The notes under the pieces are model-generated. The model ran no database searches, had not been told where the DNA came from, and worked only from the letters and a program-made list of their open reading frames with translations. Below, piece after piece: positions 9,776 through 21,300 of a DNA stretch of 64,000 nucleotides (positions within the stretch are counted from its first letter, which is position 1; each line of letters opens with the position of its first letter). This DNA is from Umbilicaria muhlenbergii (Eukaryota; Ascomycota; Lecanoromycetes; Umbilicariales; Umbilicariaceae): positions 807,572 through 871,571 of the forward strand of contig KK106981.1 in assembly GCA_000611775.1 (NCBI GenBank). Reading direction: 5' to 3'. A program made the position numbers and the translations under genes.

Positions 9776-11578
9776 ATGTCTTTCTTAGCAAGCCTCGAGT
9801 TATTCTGGGTACCTATTCTAAGCGCTGCAGTCTTGTTTTATTTCATAGGCAGAACCTTTTACCGGTTATATTTCAGCCCATTGGCAAAGTTCCCCGGGCC
9901 TAAGTTAGCAGCTTTGACTCTCTGGTATGAGGGGTACTACGACATTGTGAAACGAGGCCAGTACACGTTTGAGATTGGGCGAATGCACGAGAAATATGGT
10001 ACGGTCATGCATACAGATGCTTCCGGCGGTCGCCAATCTAATCGGAGATTTTCAGGTTCAATCGTGAGAATCAGTCCTTTCGAGCTACATATAAATGACC
10101 CCGATTACTATGAAGAGCTTTATAATGGAGTGGCCAAGAAGCGGGACAAGTATCCTTGGGCTCTCAAGATATTTGGCGCCCCAGATGCTGCAATTGCAAC
10201 GACTAGGCACGACCACCACCGCCTGCGACGAGGCGCTATGAATCAGTTCTTCTCGAAAGCCAGCGTCCGCCGCGTCGAACCTATTATACAAAAGAACTTG
10301 GACAAGCTTTTGATTCGACTTCGCGGCTTCCAACAATCCGGCGAGCCAATTCCACTCAATACGGCTTTTACGGCTTTTACCAGTGATATTATCACAGAAT
10401 ATTCTTTCGGCAGATCTTATAATTACCTTGATGAGGATGACTTCAACCTCGCGTTTTCGGAGCTTATGTTGGGCGTCCACAAAATGACCGGCGTTTTGAA
10501 ACATGTGCCCGGGATCATTCCTCTAATGGAAGCCCTCCCAAATCGACTAACAACGCGCCTTAACCCTGCTAGGAGTGCATTTCTAGACCTCCAACGTGTA
10601 GGTTCTCCACAAGTTTGATGATTGGACGCTATGGTTAACGATGTTGTCTCGTCGTGCAGAACATCAGAGCTCAGATCCAAGATATCAAGGACCGGGGTAA
10701 CCCTGATTGCGAGAAAGCATCCCTCTCAATCTTAGAAGCTCTCGCGCAGAGCAACCTACCGGATTGCGAGAAAACGGTAAGACGCCTAGCGGCAGAAGGA
10801 CAGGTCCTCGTTATTGCAGGCACGGAAACCACGGCATGGACGCTCAGCGTCATCACTTTCTACCTGCTTTCGAACCCGCTCATGCTGCGGAGGCTTAGAG
10901 AAGAGTTGGACCAGGCTGCGACAGAGTCTTGCGAGCCCGCAACATGTACTCGGCTTGAGAAGTTACCTTATCTTGTGGGTATCCGATCTGCGCAATAGCT
11001 GCGTGACCCGAAGGACACTGTTGACGTTGAAGTAGACCGCAATTATCAAAGAAGGCCTGCGACTATCTTACGGCGTCAGCACGAGATTACAGCGGGTATC
11101 CCCCAACAAGGTCATGAAGTTCTTCGATGGAAAGCGCGATTGGCAGATTCCACCAGGAGTAAGTCCTTTGCTTCCCTCAGTATAATACCATATTGCCGGA
11201 CAACCGCTCACAAGTCTTCGCCCTTCCGTGCAGACACCCGTCAGTATGACCTCGACCTTGATCCACCAGAACCCCACGATATTCCCTTCCCCGCATGAGT
11301 TCCGTCCAGAACGCTGGCTCGAAAACCCCCGCCTCGACCGCTACTTGGTCTCCTTCTCCAAGGGATCCCGCCAATGCCTCGGTATGAATCTCGCCTATAC
11401 AGAGCTTTACCTTGCCCTGGCCTGCATCTTCCGCCAATATGGGCTCGATGACCAGAAGAATCCAGGGGGGCAAATGGAGCTTTTTGAGACGACGAGAGAG
11501 GATGTCGAGATACAGTTCGATCAGTTCGTCGCTATTCCGAAGGCGGACTCGAAGGGGGTGAGGGTTCTTATTACTTGA
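9776..11578 (+). CDS. Cytochrome P450 monooxygenase, 515 aa
   Basis: Five exons: 9776-9998, 10056-10597, 10660-10974, 11036-11158 and 11234-11578; the sum is 516 codons including stop. An N-terminal membrane anchor (residues about 8-28) is followed by a Pro-rich hinge (KFPGPKLAALT). Other landmarks are the I-helix AGTETT at about 308-313, the ExxR pair E366/R369 (KEGLRLS), a PERW-type motif (FRPERWL) and the heme loop FSKGSRQCLG with the ligand Cys near 449. It is ER-bound and needs a P450 reductase. Overall style resembles fungal P450s of secondary metabolism such as the trichodiene-oxygenase-like group, but no partner biosynthetic gene lies nearby, so the substrate is unknown. The first intron (57 nt) is phase-neutral and stop-free, so retention would insert 19 residues. 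Confidence 0.92.
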
Positions 11579-11828
11579 GTGGGAGGTGGTGTGCGGGGCC
11601 TTTTTCGAACGGAGTGGAGCGTTGAGTTGTGCGTTAGAAGATTAGACTACTTCGGTTTTTTTTAGAGGTTCCTAGTATAACGACTACCTTTTTCATTTCA
11701 TGTTCACCTTCTCTACAAGAAGCCTCAAGTCCTCAATCAAACCCTTTACCTTCAAGACTGAAGTTCGCTTTTCCAATCTTATCGCTCAAGTGCTCCTTGA
11801 GTAATAAATCTAAGTAAACCCTGCCTCC

Positions 11829-12062
11829 CCTGCAGGCGCACCACTATAGTAAGTGGCAGTTCACACACGAGGCCCCCCCGATATCTGAACGGCGGAACAG
11901 GTTTTGAGCTGCGCAGCAAATGCTATCAGAGGTCACTGGGCCTTTCCACCTGCAATCTTAATTTGCTTGATAGAAAGGTGCCTTTTCGTTGTTGACTTGC
12001 TGCTGAGGACCTCCCAGATCTCTCAGTTTGAGACTTCCACTTATTTTGATGGTACGCCTGCC
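11829..12062. mobile_element. MITE-like element, copy 2
   Basis: Inverted ends: left GCAGGCGCACCACTATAG followed by TAAGTGGCAG near 11833-11859; right CTTCCACTTATTTTGATGG then TACGCCTGC near 12034-12059. The two ends pair for roughly 30 of 40 bases. The interior is non-coding and unlike that of copies 1 and 5. It lies in the P450 3' flank. Confidence 0.6.
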
Positions 12063-12213
12063 TGTTACAGCTCGTGGGCCCCTGCCGTGCATATCCTTTG
12101 TCACTTTCCCCAGAAACTCTGTCGCGTTTCCCCAGAATCGCGTCGCGTCCTCCTCACTTTTCAAATAACCTCCTCTACAAACAGCCTCCCCAACGGAACC
12201 CCACATTCTCCCA

Positions 12214-12590
12214 ATGTCCACCCGACCGGCAAAACGCGCCCGCTCATCTAGCTCAGCCGCTACTGTTAACTCTAGCAACTATCGCCCTCTCGATCGACTT
12301 CGCTCTCCTGATAGACTCTTCCCTGAAGCAACTCTACAAGCCCTTGTCCTCGAAGCCGCTAAATCCAACCCCTCTGTCGCTGCTTTCGTAAAAAAAAAAC
12401 TATGACCGTCTCGCAGCGGCTCAGAGTGCCGAGGTTATCGACTTCGACTACCTCTCCAAAGACGCGTGGAAGATACTCAACGTGAGATATAGAAGCCTTT
12501 TCCGAGTCGAGGAAATATAAAGCGTCCTTTGACGCCGCCTATCATTTCTATGTAGAGTTGAAGTTTTTCATCCCCGTTCAGGTCGTTTAA
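12214..12590 (+). pseudogene. Frameshifted remnant of a fungal hypothetical protein
   Basis: Starts with ATG and a basic/Ser-rich leader (TRPAKRARSSSS), then a helix (PEATLQALVLEAAKSNPS). The frame stops at 12405 just after a run of ten A. One frame over, the protein continues (NYDRLAAAQSAEVIDFDYLSK then AWKILN), hits a stop at 12522, and continues again in the third frame (SESRKYKASFDAAYHFYVE) to a stop at 12590. Two frame changes in a continuous homologous-looking protein indicate a decayed gene. It resembles a family of small fungal nuclear-type proteins that share an FDY-x-SK-x-xWK-x-LN motif; this family recall is from memory and not named. Confidence 0.6.
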
Positions 12591-13178
12591 AGCATCACTC
12601 GGTGCCGAGGGAAAACAACGGAAATCAGAGGGTCTAAATGCAGGGCAATTCTTAGCCGGGACGCCCTCGTGCCCCTGAACAAAGATTCTAACCGAAAAAA
12701 TAATTCAGCCCTTGCATCGAGGCATCCTCACATCCTAGAAGCTCGAAAGCTTTTTTATCTTCTAGGACGCACAAGGCGAATGCCTTTCAGCATGTCGACT
12801 GTTGCGTTATTTTAAATGTTTCACACGTGAGGGCTGCCACGTATTCGGTTCCTGCGCCGCGATCAGTCCTGGATGTATCTCCGAGCGCCTCCGTGCTACT
12901 TCGGAGTTCTTGATCTGTCGCCTGTACCATTTCCAGCCTATCATGGCCACTGATCTATAGGGTTGCTTATGGATCCTGTTGGATCCCTCATTCCAGAAGG
13001 CAGCGTACATGGCCCTTTGAAACAATTGCGGTCGGTGATAACCCTCAAGTGCCCCATTCCTACTGCGCTGAGGCGGCACGGTGGGGTCTATAACATAATG
13101 TCTTTTCTCTCTTTCAATCTCAACTACTATCTTGTATTTATGGTTGCATCTTCTTCAAGTACGATTCCACGTCTCACT
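12591..13178. other. Intergenic before the glycosidase gene
   Basis: No coding signal is supported. A near-perfect inverted pair AGCTCGAAAGCTTTTT lies around 12740-12756. The end of the stretch is the 5' flank of the next gene; an in-frame upstream ATG at 13140 is possible, but the ATG at 13179 gives a clean signal peptide. Confidence 0.4.
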
Positions 13179-14586
13179 ATGAGGGCCTCAAGTCTTCTTA
13201 CATTCTCTGTTGTGGCCCTGGTAGCCCCTATTGATGCGGCTCCGCAACCCCTCGATCTATATGAGATTGAAGGCACCAGCAGCAGCGTCATTCATATTGT
13301 TACTGGCAGGCCCCGTATTACTGTGACTCCGCACATCGGTCCTTCTGGCAATCTAGACCTATGGGAGATTAACGGCACCAGCACACGCATCGTTCATATT
13401 GCTATTGGCGGGCCCAAAGTAACTCACCAACCGGGGCCATATAAGTCAGCGGGTACAGGAAGTTGGCACCACCATCACACCACAGGTCTACACAGTTTGG
13501 TTGCAGGTACTGGCGTGGTACCAGCACCGACAACGAGTCTTCCAAGCTATGAAATCCCTTTGCTTGGCTCGCCAAAAACCAGCAGGGCTGCAAGAGATAG
13601 TAGTGAGTAATGTTCAGGGTCCTTCAACCCCAACTTGAACCAGCGTTGATCCAATCTCTGCAGAGCAACGATTGACGCAGCTAGAAGCAGGCGTGTATTC
13701 AACCGTCTCGGCTACAGCGAGTCCAGCAGCAAATACAAGCACCAGCGTTTTGGCTTCATCTGGTAGCATTCATTCTGGATGTCTTCGCAAGAACGGAATT
13801 GCTGTAGGGTGGCTTCCGGACGATGCAAATAACCTGGCAATGTCTACCATCGTCTCCGACCTCGGTGGCTCCAAAGCATGCTTCTACGGCGACTATACCC
13901 AAATCACCAGTAGCACGTACGATGACTCCCAGATCACATCACGCATGTCGCAGATCGTCTCCTCCGGGGCCATCTTCGTTCCCGCCGTCATGCCGTCGAT
14001 CGCATTCTCGGAAGTAACGCCGGAAGTGGCATCCCAAGTCGCTGTAACCATGACCAAATTCACGGACGCCGGCGTTCCCGAAGTTTGGCTGCGCTTCGCC
14101 CATGAGATGAATTACTATGTCACCGATGGTACCTATCACGGCACCGCGAGCGAGTTTGTCACTGCGTGGAAGAACGTGGCCGCAGCCGTCAAAGCAAATC
14201 CGAAGGTCAAGATGTTTTGGTCACCTAACAATGTCGGAGGAGACAATAGCCAGCTTATCCAGTGGTGGCCTGGCGCTGATACTGTGGATATCGTGGGTAT
14301 CGATGTTTATCCAAGCTCGCAAAATGGCTTCTCTGCTAGCTTCAAAAGCTTCCACGATACGTATGCAGCGCCATACAACCTCCCGTTCGCACTAGGGGAG
14401 ACAGGCTGGGCAAATGGAGGATCGGATTCGAACAAACAGTACTGGCTTGAGCAGGTCTCGGGGATGGCGGCGAAGCAGAGTTGTCCGCATTATGTTGGAT
14501 TCAGCTGGTTCGAATATTACAAGGATGGAGATGACTATAGGGTGGTCGCTGGTGATGAAAACATTGCGAAGACTGTTCTAGAATAG
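13179..14586 (+). CDS. Secreted GH26-like glycoside hydrolase, 448 aa
   Basis: Two exons, 13179-13602 and 13664-14586, joined by a 61-nt intron (GTGAGT...CTGCAG) in phase. Residues 1-20 form a signal peptide ending near the Ala-rich site before APQP. Residues about 25-54 and 59-88 are two copies of a 30-34-residue repeat (LDLYEIEGTSSSVIHI and LDLWEINGTSTRIVHI). A Ser/Thr-rich linker leads to the catalytic barrel from about 180. The general acid/base is likely E289 in RFAHEMN and the nucleophile E387 in LGETGW, a pattern of clan GH-A and closest to GH26 (mannanase and related beta-glycanases). The start was chosen for the signal peptide. It is secreted, probably acting on cell-wall or plant polysaccharide; the exact substrate is not inferable. 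Confidence 0.82.
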
Positions 14587-15875
14587 CATATGGGTTAAAT
14601 ATCTTCTTTAGATGGTGACTTGTCGGTTTCAATAGACAGCACCTGGATAGGTATTTGATATGACTGAATTCTCGCTGCGGACGTTTATCGTTTCAACTCC
14701 AAAGCAGTGCTGTATTATTCTGCGCCTTTTAGCAGTCACGTTGTGAACAGAGGATAAGTCCGTAAATCCAAGTCCTTGAAATGGTGCCACAGAGTGCTTC
14801 TTGTAAGAAGCAAGATAGTGTGGGATGTCCAATCACAAGGACTCACTCGAGCCTAAGGAGCCTCTCACGCCTCTTTCAGGAAGGAAGCAGCCACCCCGCA
14901 TGCGGATTGCCGAATCCTCGATCCATCTCTACCAATCAGTCGGTCTTGACTCCATGCACCTCAATCAACTAAGCAAATGTTAGCCCGCCCTGATTCGAGA
15001 TGTCTATTGGAGGCCAGTCAGGGCTTGCAACTTCTCGATGGCTGTACCCGTCCATGCATAAAGACCATTTTTTATATAAATGGACTGCGTATCTTTATGA
15101 ACCGACGAGCTAGTCCTAATGCGTTGCGATATTCATGAATAGATCGTTCAATCACAAAGCAACCAGTTCCTTCATAATGTGACTGTCGCTGCTTTACTAA
15201 TGCTAATATCTGATCAAGAATTGAACAGAGAAGACTGGAAGCTTCCTGTCACTGCACCTGCCCCTGTGTATTTCTAATGAAGCCTGCAGCAGCAGCTTCC
15301 GACCCCTCCTTAATAGCAAACAACACTTGATTTTCAGGAACTCTGAGTCTCCCACTTCGTTTTTAAGGTTTACATGGGGGCGTTAATAGCAGCAGTCGTC
15401 AGTTTCCAAAGAGACTATGTGAATTATGAAGACTCAGTCAATTTATAAAGCGTCAGTCAATTTATAAGGTGACTGCCTTCTTTATAAACAGACGTGGTTG
15501 GTTTACGAAGAGAATAAACTACATGCCTCGACGGGTACATGGTCGACTGGGCGCGACCTGCATATCCGTTATCGATAGCGTGCCACTTCCTTGGCCGCAG
15601 GCGCTCAACAAGGCGGAAGGGCAGATTTTGGAGAACAGCGGACACAAACACTGCACAGCCAGGTGACTTGGGCATCTTCGTGCCTAGCAACGCGCCTCGA
15701 AAGCCTCGCGACTATAACAGACTTGTACGTTCGGGGCAACGATTACAAGAGAAGAGCTAGGAAGCCCCGCCGACGACGAAGCGCCGGTGACGCGACGAAA
15801 TCGATATAACACCATCCTCACGTTGCACAAGACTCTGTGGTGTCTTTTCAAGGTTATGAACATTACGAGCGCGTC
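14587..15875. other. Intergenic, 1.3 kb
   Basis: Moderately AT-rich, no supported gene. A 15-bp sequence TCAGTCAATTTATAA is repeated at 15434 and 15453, and further TTTATAA words occur nearby (15064, 15481). The last 200 bp lead into the BTB gene. Confidence 0.45.
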
Positions 15876-17514
15876 ATGACGTCTGCCAGCGTCTCCTCGT
15901 ACAACCTTTCGTTCCCCATGCTCTTCCCGCCGGAACCCTCAGAGCGAACCCTTCCAGCCCGAGGGCCTCGCTCTACCACCTCCCGCGCCACGACTTCGCG
16001 ACGTCACCGCAGCAATCGCTCCCACCATGGCGGCTCTTCCTACGCGCTACTGAACGAGTTCCCCTACTTTGCGCAGTCGGGAGACGTGGAGATCATCATC
16101 AACGCCGACGGTCAAGAGAAGAGATACATGCTGCATCGGTTGATCTTGGCGCAGAATTCGGGCTTCTTCGAGGCGAGCACGAGCGAGGAGTGGTCGAGGG
16201 CACAAGTACAGGCGCAGTCGCAGCCGCAGCAGCAGAACCAGGTATCCGAACTCGACGGCGGTTTGGCTAGGGTTGACGAGGATGAAGAGAGCGTGGGAGG
16301 GGTGGGCAGACCCGCCATGACGGGCTCGCAATCTAGTTCCATGCTACGATGGAGATATGAGCTTGATGGCGGTTCAAGAGAGGATGAGGTTCCGATGCTG
16401 GTACAGAAGGTAAGGGACCCCTACGTATCAGCTCCTATGGACTCGTGCTAATATAGGGTATTAGCCGCCGGTGTCTACTTTGTTCGGCGGTGACTACACT
16501 CCCAAACCTCCCCTTCCACCTCCTCCTCGCAGCAAGCCTCTGGCATCCTCCACTGGGTTCTTCCGATCAATGGCCAACTTCTCCGCCATGCAGTCTGCGG
16601 TACATTTGTCGAACACGAGTTCATCAAGCAATCAAGAGAGTGAGATCCTCCGCGACTATGACAACCTGTTTCGCATATTCTACAATTATTCACCTGAGCT
16701 GGATTCCGTGAATATTGCAGAAGCTTATGTTCAGTGTAAGACCCTGTTGCAACTTGCGGACATGTACGATGCCCTTGAGGTCGTTGGGCCGCGCGTAGAC
16801 CACCATTTACTCCAATTTCAAACGAAGTTGTGGAAGCAAATCGCCAAATACCCGCCCAGCTACCTCAAGCTTGGCTATCTCGCCCGCTCAAAGGTGGTGT
16901 TTTCCGAGGCACTCATCCATGTCGTTGGGCAATGGCCTACGGCGTCCACGCAGCTACGCAATCATCTTCCAGAGTCTGTCCTGGATGTTATCGAGGATAA
17001 AGTTGGCGAGCTGGAGGACCTCAAAGCTCAAACTGAGGGGCGCCTATTCCGACTCACCCTCACAACCGCTAAAGGCGAGCGTGTCACTCCGTCGAATTCT
17101 TACCTTGACTGGACAGCTGTTTCACTTTTTCGGCAATGGCTCGCAGAGAACACGACTCCGCCTCCTCCACCGATCCTCAAGCCTCCAAATTCGGACTCAC
17201 GACGTCCTCCGCCTCCAAAACCGCAGCCTCCAGCCCTCAACACGGGGAGGATTTATCGACTCCTCGGGACAGGTGGACAATCCTATCTCGGTCACGACGA
17301 ATTGAAGCGCTTCATTAAGATTAGCGCTTCGGAATACAGTCGAGATAGTCTACGGAAGTTCGAGAGACGTATGGATGAGATAAAGAACATGGCGAAGGAT
17401 ATGGTGAGGCCGTTGATGAAGAATTACTTGGAGCTGGATTTGGGCAGGGATGGAGGCGCGTTGGGGTACTTGACCTGTACGAAGCTTGAGGAGACGGATT
17501 ACCCATGGGATTGA
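15876..17514 (+). CDS. BTB/POZ-domain protein, 527 aa
   Basis: Exons 15876-16409 and 16465-17514 with a 55-nt intron (GTAAGG...TATTAG), phase 0. The start is the first ATG in frame (MTSASVSSYN). After a Ser/Arg-rich leader, the BTB fold starts near residue 70: SGDVEIIINADG, MLHRLILAQNSGFFEAST. The fold is split by a Gln/Glu/Ser-rich insert of roughly 100 residues plus a Pro-rich stretch, then resumes with LRDYDNLFRIFYNYSPE and helices through about 345. A second Pro-rich block (TPPPPPILKPP) precedes the C-terminal domain. BTB domains mediate dimerisation and Cullin-3 substrate recruitment, but this protein has no Kelch or zinc-finger partner, so the role is open. Such BTB proteins with internal disordered inserts are common in Pezizomycotina. 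Confidence 0.8.
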
Positions 17515-18345
17515 CCGGCATGGGCTGGGGGTGTTTGCGGAGGTTGGGGGTTTGGTTCGTTGGCTTTTGGATCGGATACCCTTGGAATGGCTGTCTACGT
17601 TGGAGTTTTGGGTATGGCAGGAGCATAATACAGGAGTTTCCTGATAGGCCTGATGAATGTAAACTTTTGAGCAGTTGCTTGTATGAAGTTTTGAAGATGT
17701 GAGGCCACGCTACGATGAAGGACAAGTGTCAGTGAAGAGGCTGAATTGATAGGGTTCACTTAGGGCATTCATGCCAAGGCTTAGTGAATCGCGTCATTAG
17801 CTGCACGTCCTTTGTATTCATGTCTCATTGAACACACGGCTTTACTGTACACCCCATCTCCTAATCCTCAGGAGCGAGCGCCAACCAGAGCGCCGCCACA
17901 GTCTCAGCCATATGTGTCGCCCGAGGTGGTAGAGTTTTCTTAGCTCACCAATGTAGGGCAGTTTCCTTCAGTCGTGAGATGGTTAGCAATCGATGTAATA
18001 CTTGCCTCGATGGAAGAAACTGTAGATCTCAAGGCACTTTACACTTTGCGTTCTTACAATCTTTTGTTTTGATAAGGCTTTCTATTATTGGGCGATCTTG
18101 GTCTGGGTGTGGGGAGCCCCAAACCCTGGACGCGGCGTCGATGTTGTGTAGCCAATGACAAGGCTGAGGCTGAGGGGCGTGAGGCTGAGGGGCGTGAGGC
18201 TGAGGGGCGTCCAGCCCTCCTGCAACGCCCCCACCACTTGCACTCGGAGTCTGACAAATGGCCATGTTGGACACTGCGATGAAACGAAGGACAAGAAGAT
18301 CTGCTGTTGCTACACCCCTTCTAAACCTATCTTCATTGGCGCAGA
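17515..18345. other. Intergenic with a 15-bp triplication
   Basis: 3' flank of the BTB gene and promoter region of the STAND receptor gene. The only structure seen is the direct repeat at 18166-18210. Open frames across it are artefacts of that repeat. Confidence 0.45.
18166..18210. repeat. Three tandem copies of a 15-bp unit
   Basis: Unit GAGGCTGAGGGGCGT repeated three times without a mismatch, 136 bp upstream of the STAND receptor start codon. Perfect identity implies recent expansion and probable length variation among strains. Confidence 0.9.
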
Positions 18346-21300
18346 ATGGTGTCACAAACCCCGCCACACGAGCGGTTCGGCCTCCTGCAGCTTTATCCAG
18401 ATCCTAGCGCCAAGGATAAGACCGCCACAGCGCCCAAACCTCGTTCCTTGAATGCGCAATTCGACATCTTTGCCCTTCATGGGCTGAATGGAGATCGTGA
18501 GGAGACATGGACATATACTCCAGAGGCGCCGCATGAAGACAAAGCAAAAGATGTTGGGACGAATATATTCAGAGGCAAGCTTGGGGGGGCCAAAGAAAGC
18601 CAGACAAATACGGGCGTTGACAGAAATCCTCTTTGGCTTCGAGATTTCCTGAAAGACGATTTCCCCAATGCGAGGATCTATTCGATGGGATATAACTCGA
18701 AGGTGGCCTTTAACTTCGGAACTGGGCGCCTGGACACATTTGCTCGCGAACTGCTTGTAAACATACAACGCACCAGAGAAACGGAGGATGAAAAGCAGCG
18801 GCCTATACTCTTCGTCTGCCACAGCATGGGGGGCTTGGTTGTTAAAAAGGCACTTCTTGTTGCGCATGTCGCCGAAGTCCATTACAAGAATATCCTCGAT
18901 TCAACTACGGCTGTCATGTTTCTCGGCACACCTCACGGCGGATCCGACTCGGCCGCCTTGGCCAGACCACTCGTAGATATTGCACATGTTGTCCTCCCAA
19001 GGATATGGGGATCCGTCCGAAAAGATCTCGTTGCTTCATTGGAACGGAACGGTTCTGAGCTATTGGAGCTGTCCGGACAGTTTCGGTCCATAGTTGACAA
19101 AGAGAATATCCAAGTGTTCAGCTTCGTGGAGCAGGATAGGCACCCTTTGTTGTCTTCTAGGGTCTGTTTAATCGACGGTATATGCTATACATCGCGCTCA
19201 TACTCAACAGATTGTAGACGAAGCTTCTGCCACGGTAGGAGCTACGACAGAGGAGATCATCCCTATCAACGGGCATCATACGCAAATAACTCGCTATGCC
19301 AAAAATAGTAACAATTACGCCATTGTGCTCTCAAAGCTTCGTCAACATGTTGGCTCTCCTGAATTTGCCACTGGTATGTGCATGAATTCACCAAGCAAGG
19401 CTTCTTTTATTTCCTACTGCGACTGACGTTCCCATCAGAGAAATACTTCATTCCGCGAATCACACAGAGCTCGCCGCCTGCATTTGATGAAATATCGCCC
19501 GCTCTATCAGATATCAACATGACCTTTATTGATCAGCAGATGAGGCTTTCCCCAACAACACGGACTCATTCCACTTCCTCCCTTACAAGCAGTTGGTCTG
19601 ACGCCAGTGAAGAGCCTTCTGACCAATTTAGAGACCGGTCCGATTCATTACACGCCGCATCTTTTCCCTTATATCATGGGAACCTTTCCGTAAGCAAAGG
19701 CACATTTTCCCCATCCGCTTCTTTCAACAATTTGCAGGTTGCGTATGGTAGTACAGAGTCCAATCCGTCCAGATATGCCAGAAGAAGTGCATCAGAACCA
19801 GTGTTCCTCGTGCCCTACGATAAGAACGATCAGTATGTGAGTCGTGGAGACATAATGCAGTGTCTTTGGGAGCAGCTCCACGTCGACGCTCAAACTCACG
19901 AAAGAGTGGCTCTCGTGGGACTTGGAGGAGCGGGAAAAACTGAGATTGCCATAGCATGCGTGCATCGATATCGCAGCGACCACCCTGATCATTTCGTGTT
20001 CTGGGTTCACGCTGCGAATGCCGACCGCATTCGTCAGGACTTGCTGTCTGTGGCTGACATCCTTGGCCTCCGCGGTGGTGATCATCCTGCTGCGGACAAG
20101 TTGGAGCTTCTTCAAAAGTGGTTGGCAGATCCAACTAACGGCTCATGGCTCATTGTACTTGACAACGCTGATGATTTGAGAATGTTTACTGGCTCCACAG
20201 AATCACTTCACAGCAGAAGCCCCATCCTCAACCATTATTTACCGCACGCTCCCCATGGATCTATTCTTGTAACAAGCAGAAGCAAGCAGGTTGGACAGCA
20301 CCTTGTTCGAAGGCCGTCGCAGCTCATTGAGGTAGGTCAGATGTCAAAGCACGAGGTTCTCAACCTCTTGCGAGAGAAAGATCTTCAAGGGACTGATGAT
20401 GACTTGCTCGAATTGGCCTGTCAACTCGAATGTCTACCTCTTGCAATCATTCAGGCTGCTGCATACATCACCAGTAGGAGCATGCCGGTGAAGAGGTACA
20501 TCTCTCTTCTGAGAGCAGATGATAAGCAGCTGGTCAGCCTTCTCGATAGAGTCCCTGAAAGTCACTTTAGCGGTTCTAGATCGCATGTTTCCGTAGCATC
20601 AACCTGGAAACTATCTTTCGACCAGATCCGCGATCAAGATCCCCAGGCAGCTGAATTACTAGCGGTGATGACGTTCTTCGATCGGCAAAGGATTCCGATA
20701 GAATGGCTCCGAGGACCTATCAACGAGCAGGGGCCTCAAGATGCCATCAGCTTTGAGGACGGACTAGGCCTCCTGAAAGCTTACTCGCTTGTTTCAGAAC
20801 GATCCGATACCTCTACCAATGTAGAGATGCATCGTCTTATCCAGGTCATCCTGCGCAGTTGGCTTTCCGAGCCGGGTGATGCTCGGCCGCGGGCATTGGA
20901 AGCATTGTGGAGAATCTCTCATCACTTTCCATCCGGAGACTATAGAACGAGGAGTGAGTGTAAAGATAGCCTTCCGCATGCACAGAAAATTCTCGACGAT
21001 CCTCTGGTGAGTGAGAGTTCTCTGGACCAACGGTTTGAGCTGCAGCGGGCACGGTTGCGAGCAAAAGTCGCTCGCTATCTTCACTCTCAAAACCGCTTTT
21101 TGGACGCCGATGCTCAGAGTAGTCTAGCTCTAGCTGGGCTGAAATCTGCAAGGCATAAGTTCGATGAAGAAGCCTTACAGGTCCAGCTAGAACATGTCAG
21201 CATCTTGAAGACATTGGAGAAACACGATCCAGCCGTGAAGCTCGGACAAGAGGCGCGGAAGGAGTCCAAGAAGAGATTCGGTGAAGATGATGACTTGACA

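Noticed and set aside
18155-18451. Plus-strand frame rich in LRG repeats
   Set aside because: Produced by the 15-bp triplication and not in frame with the receptor start.
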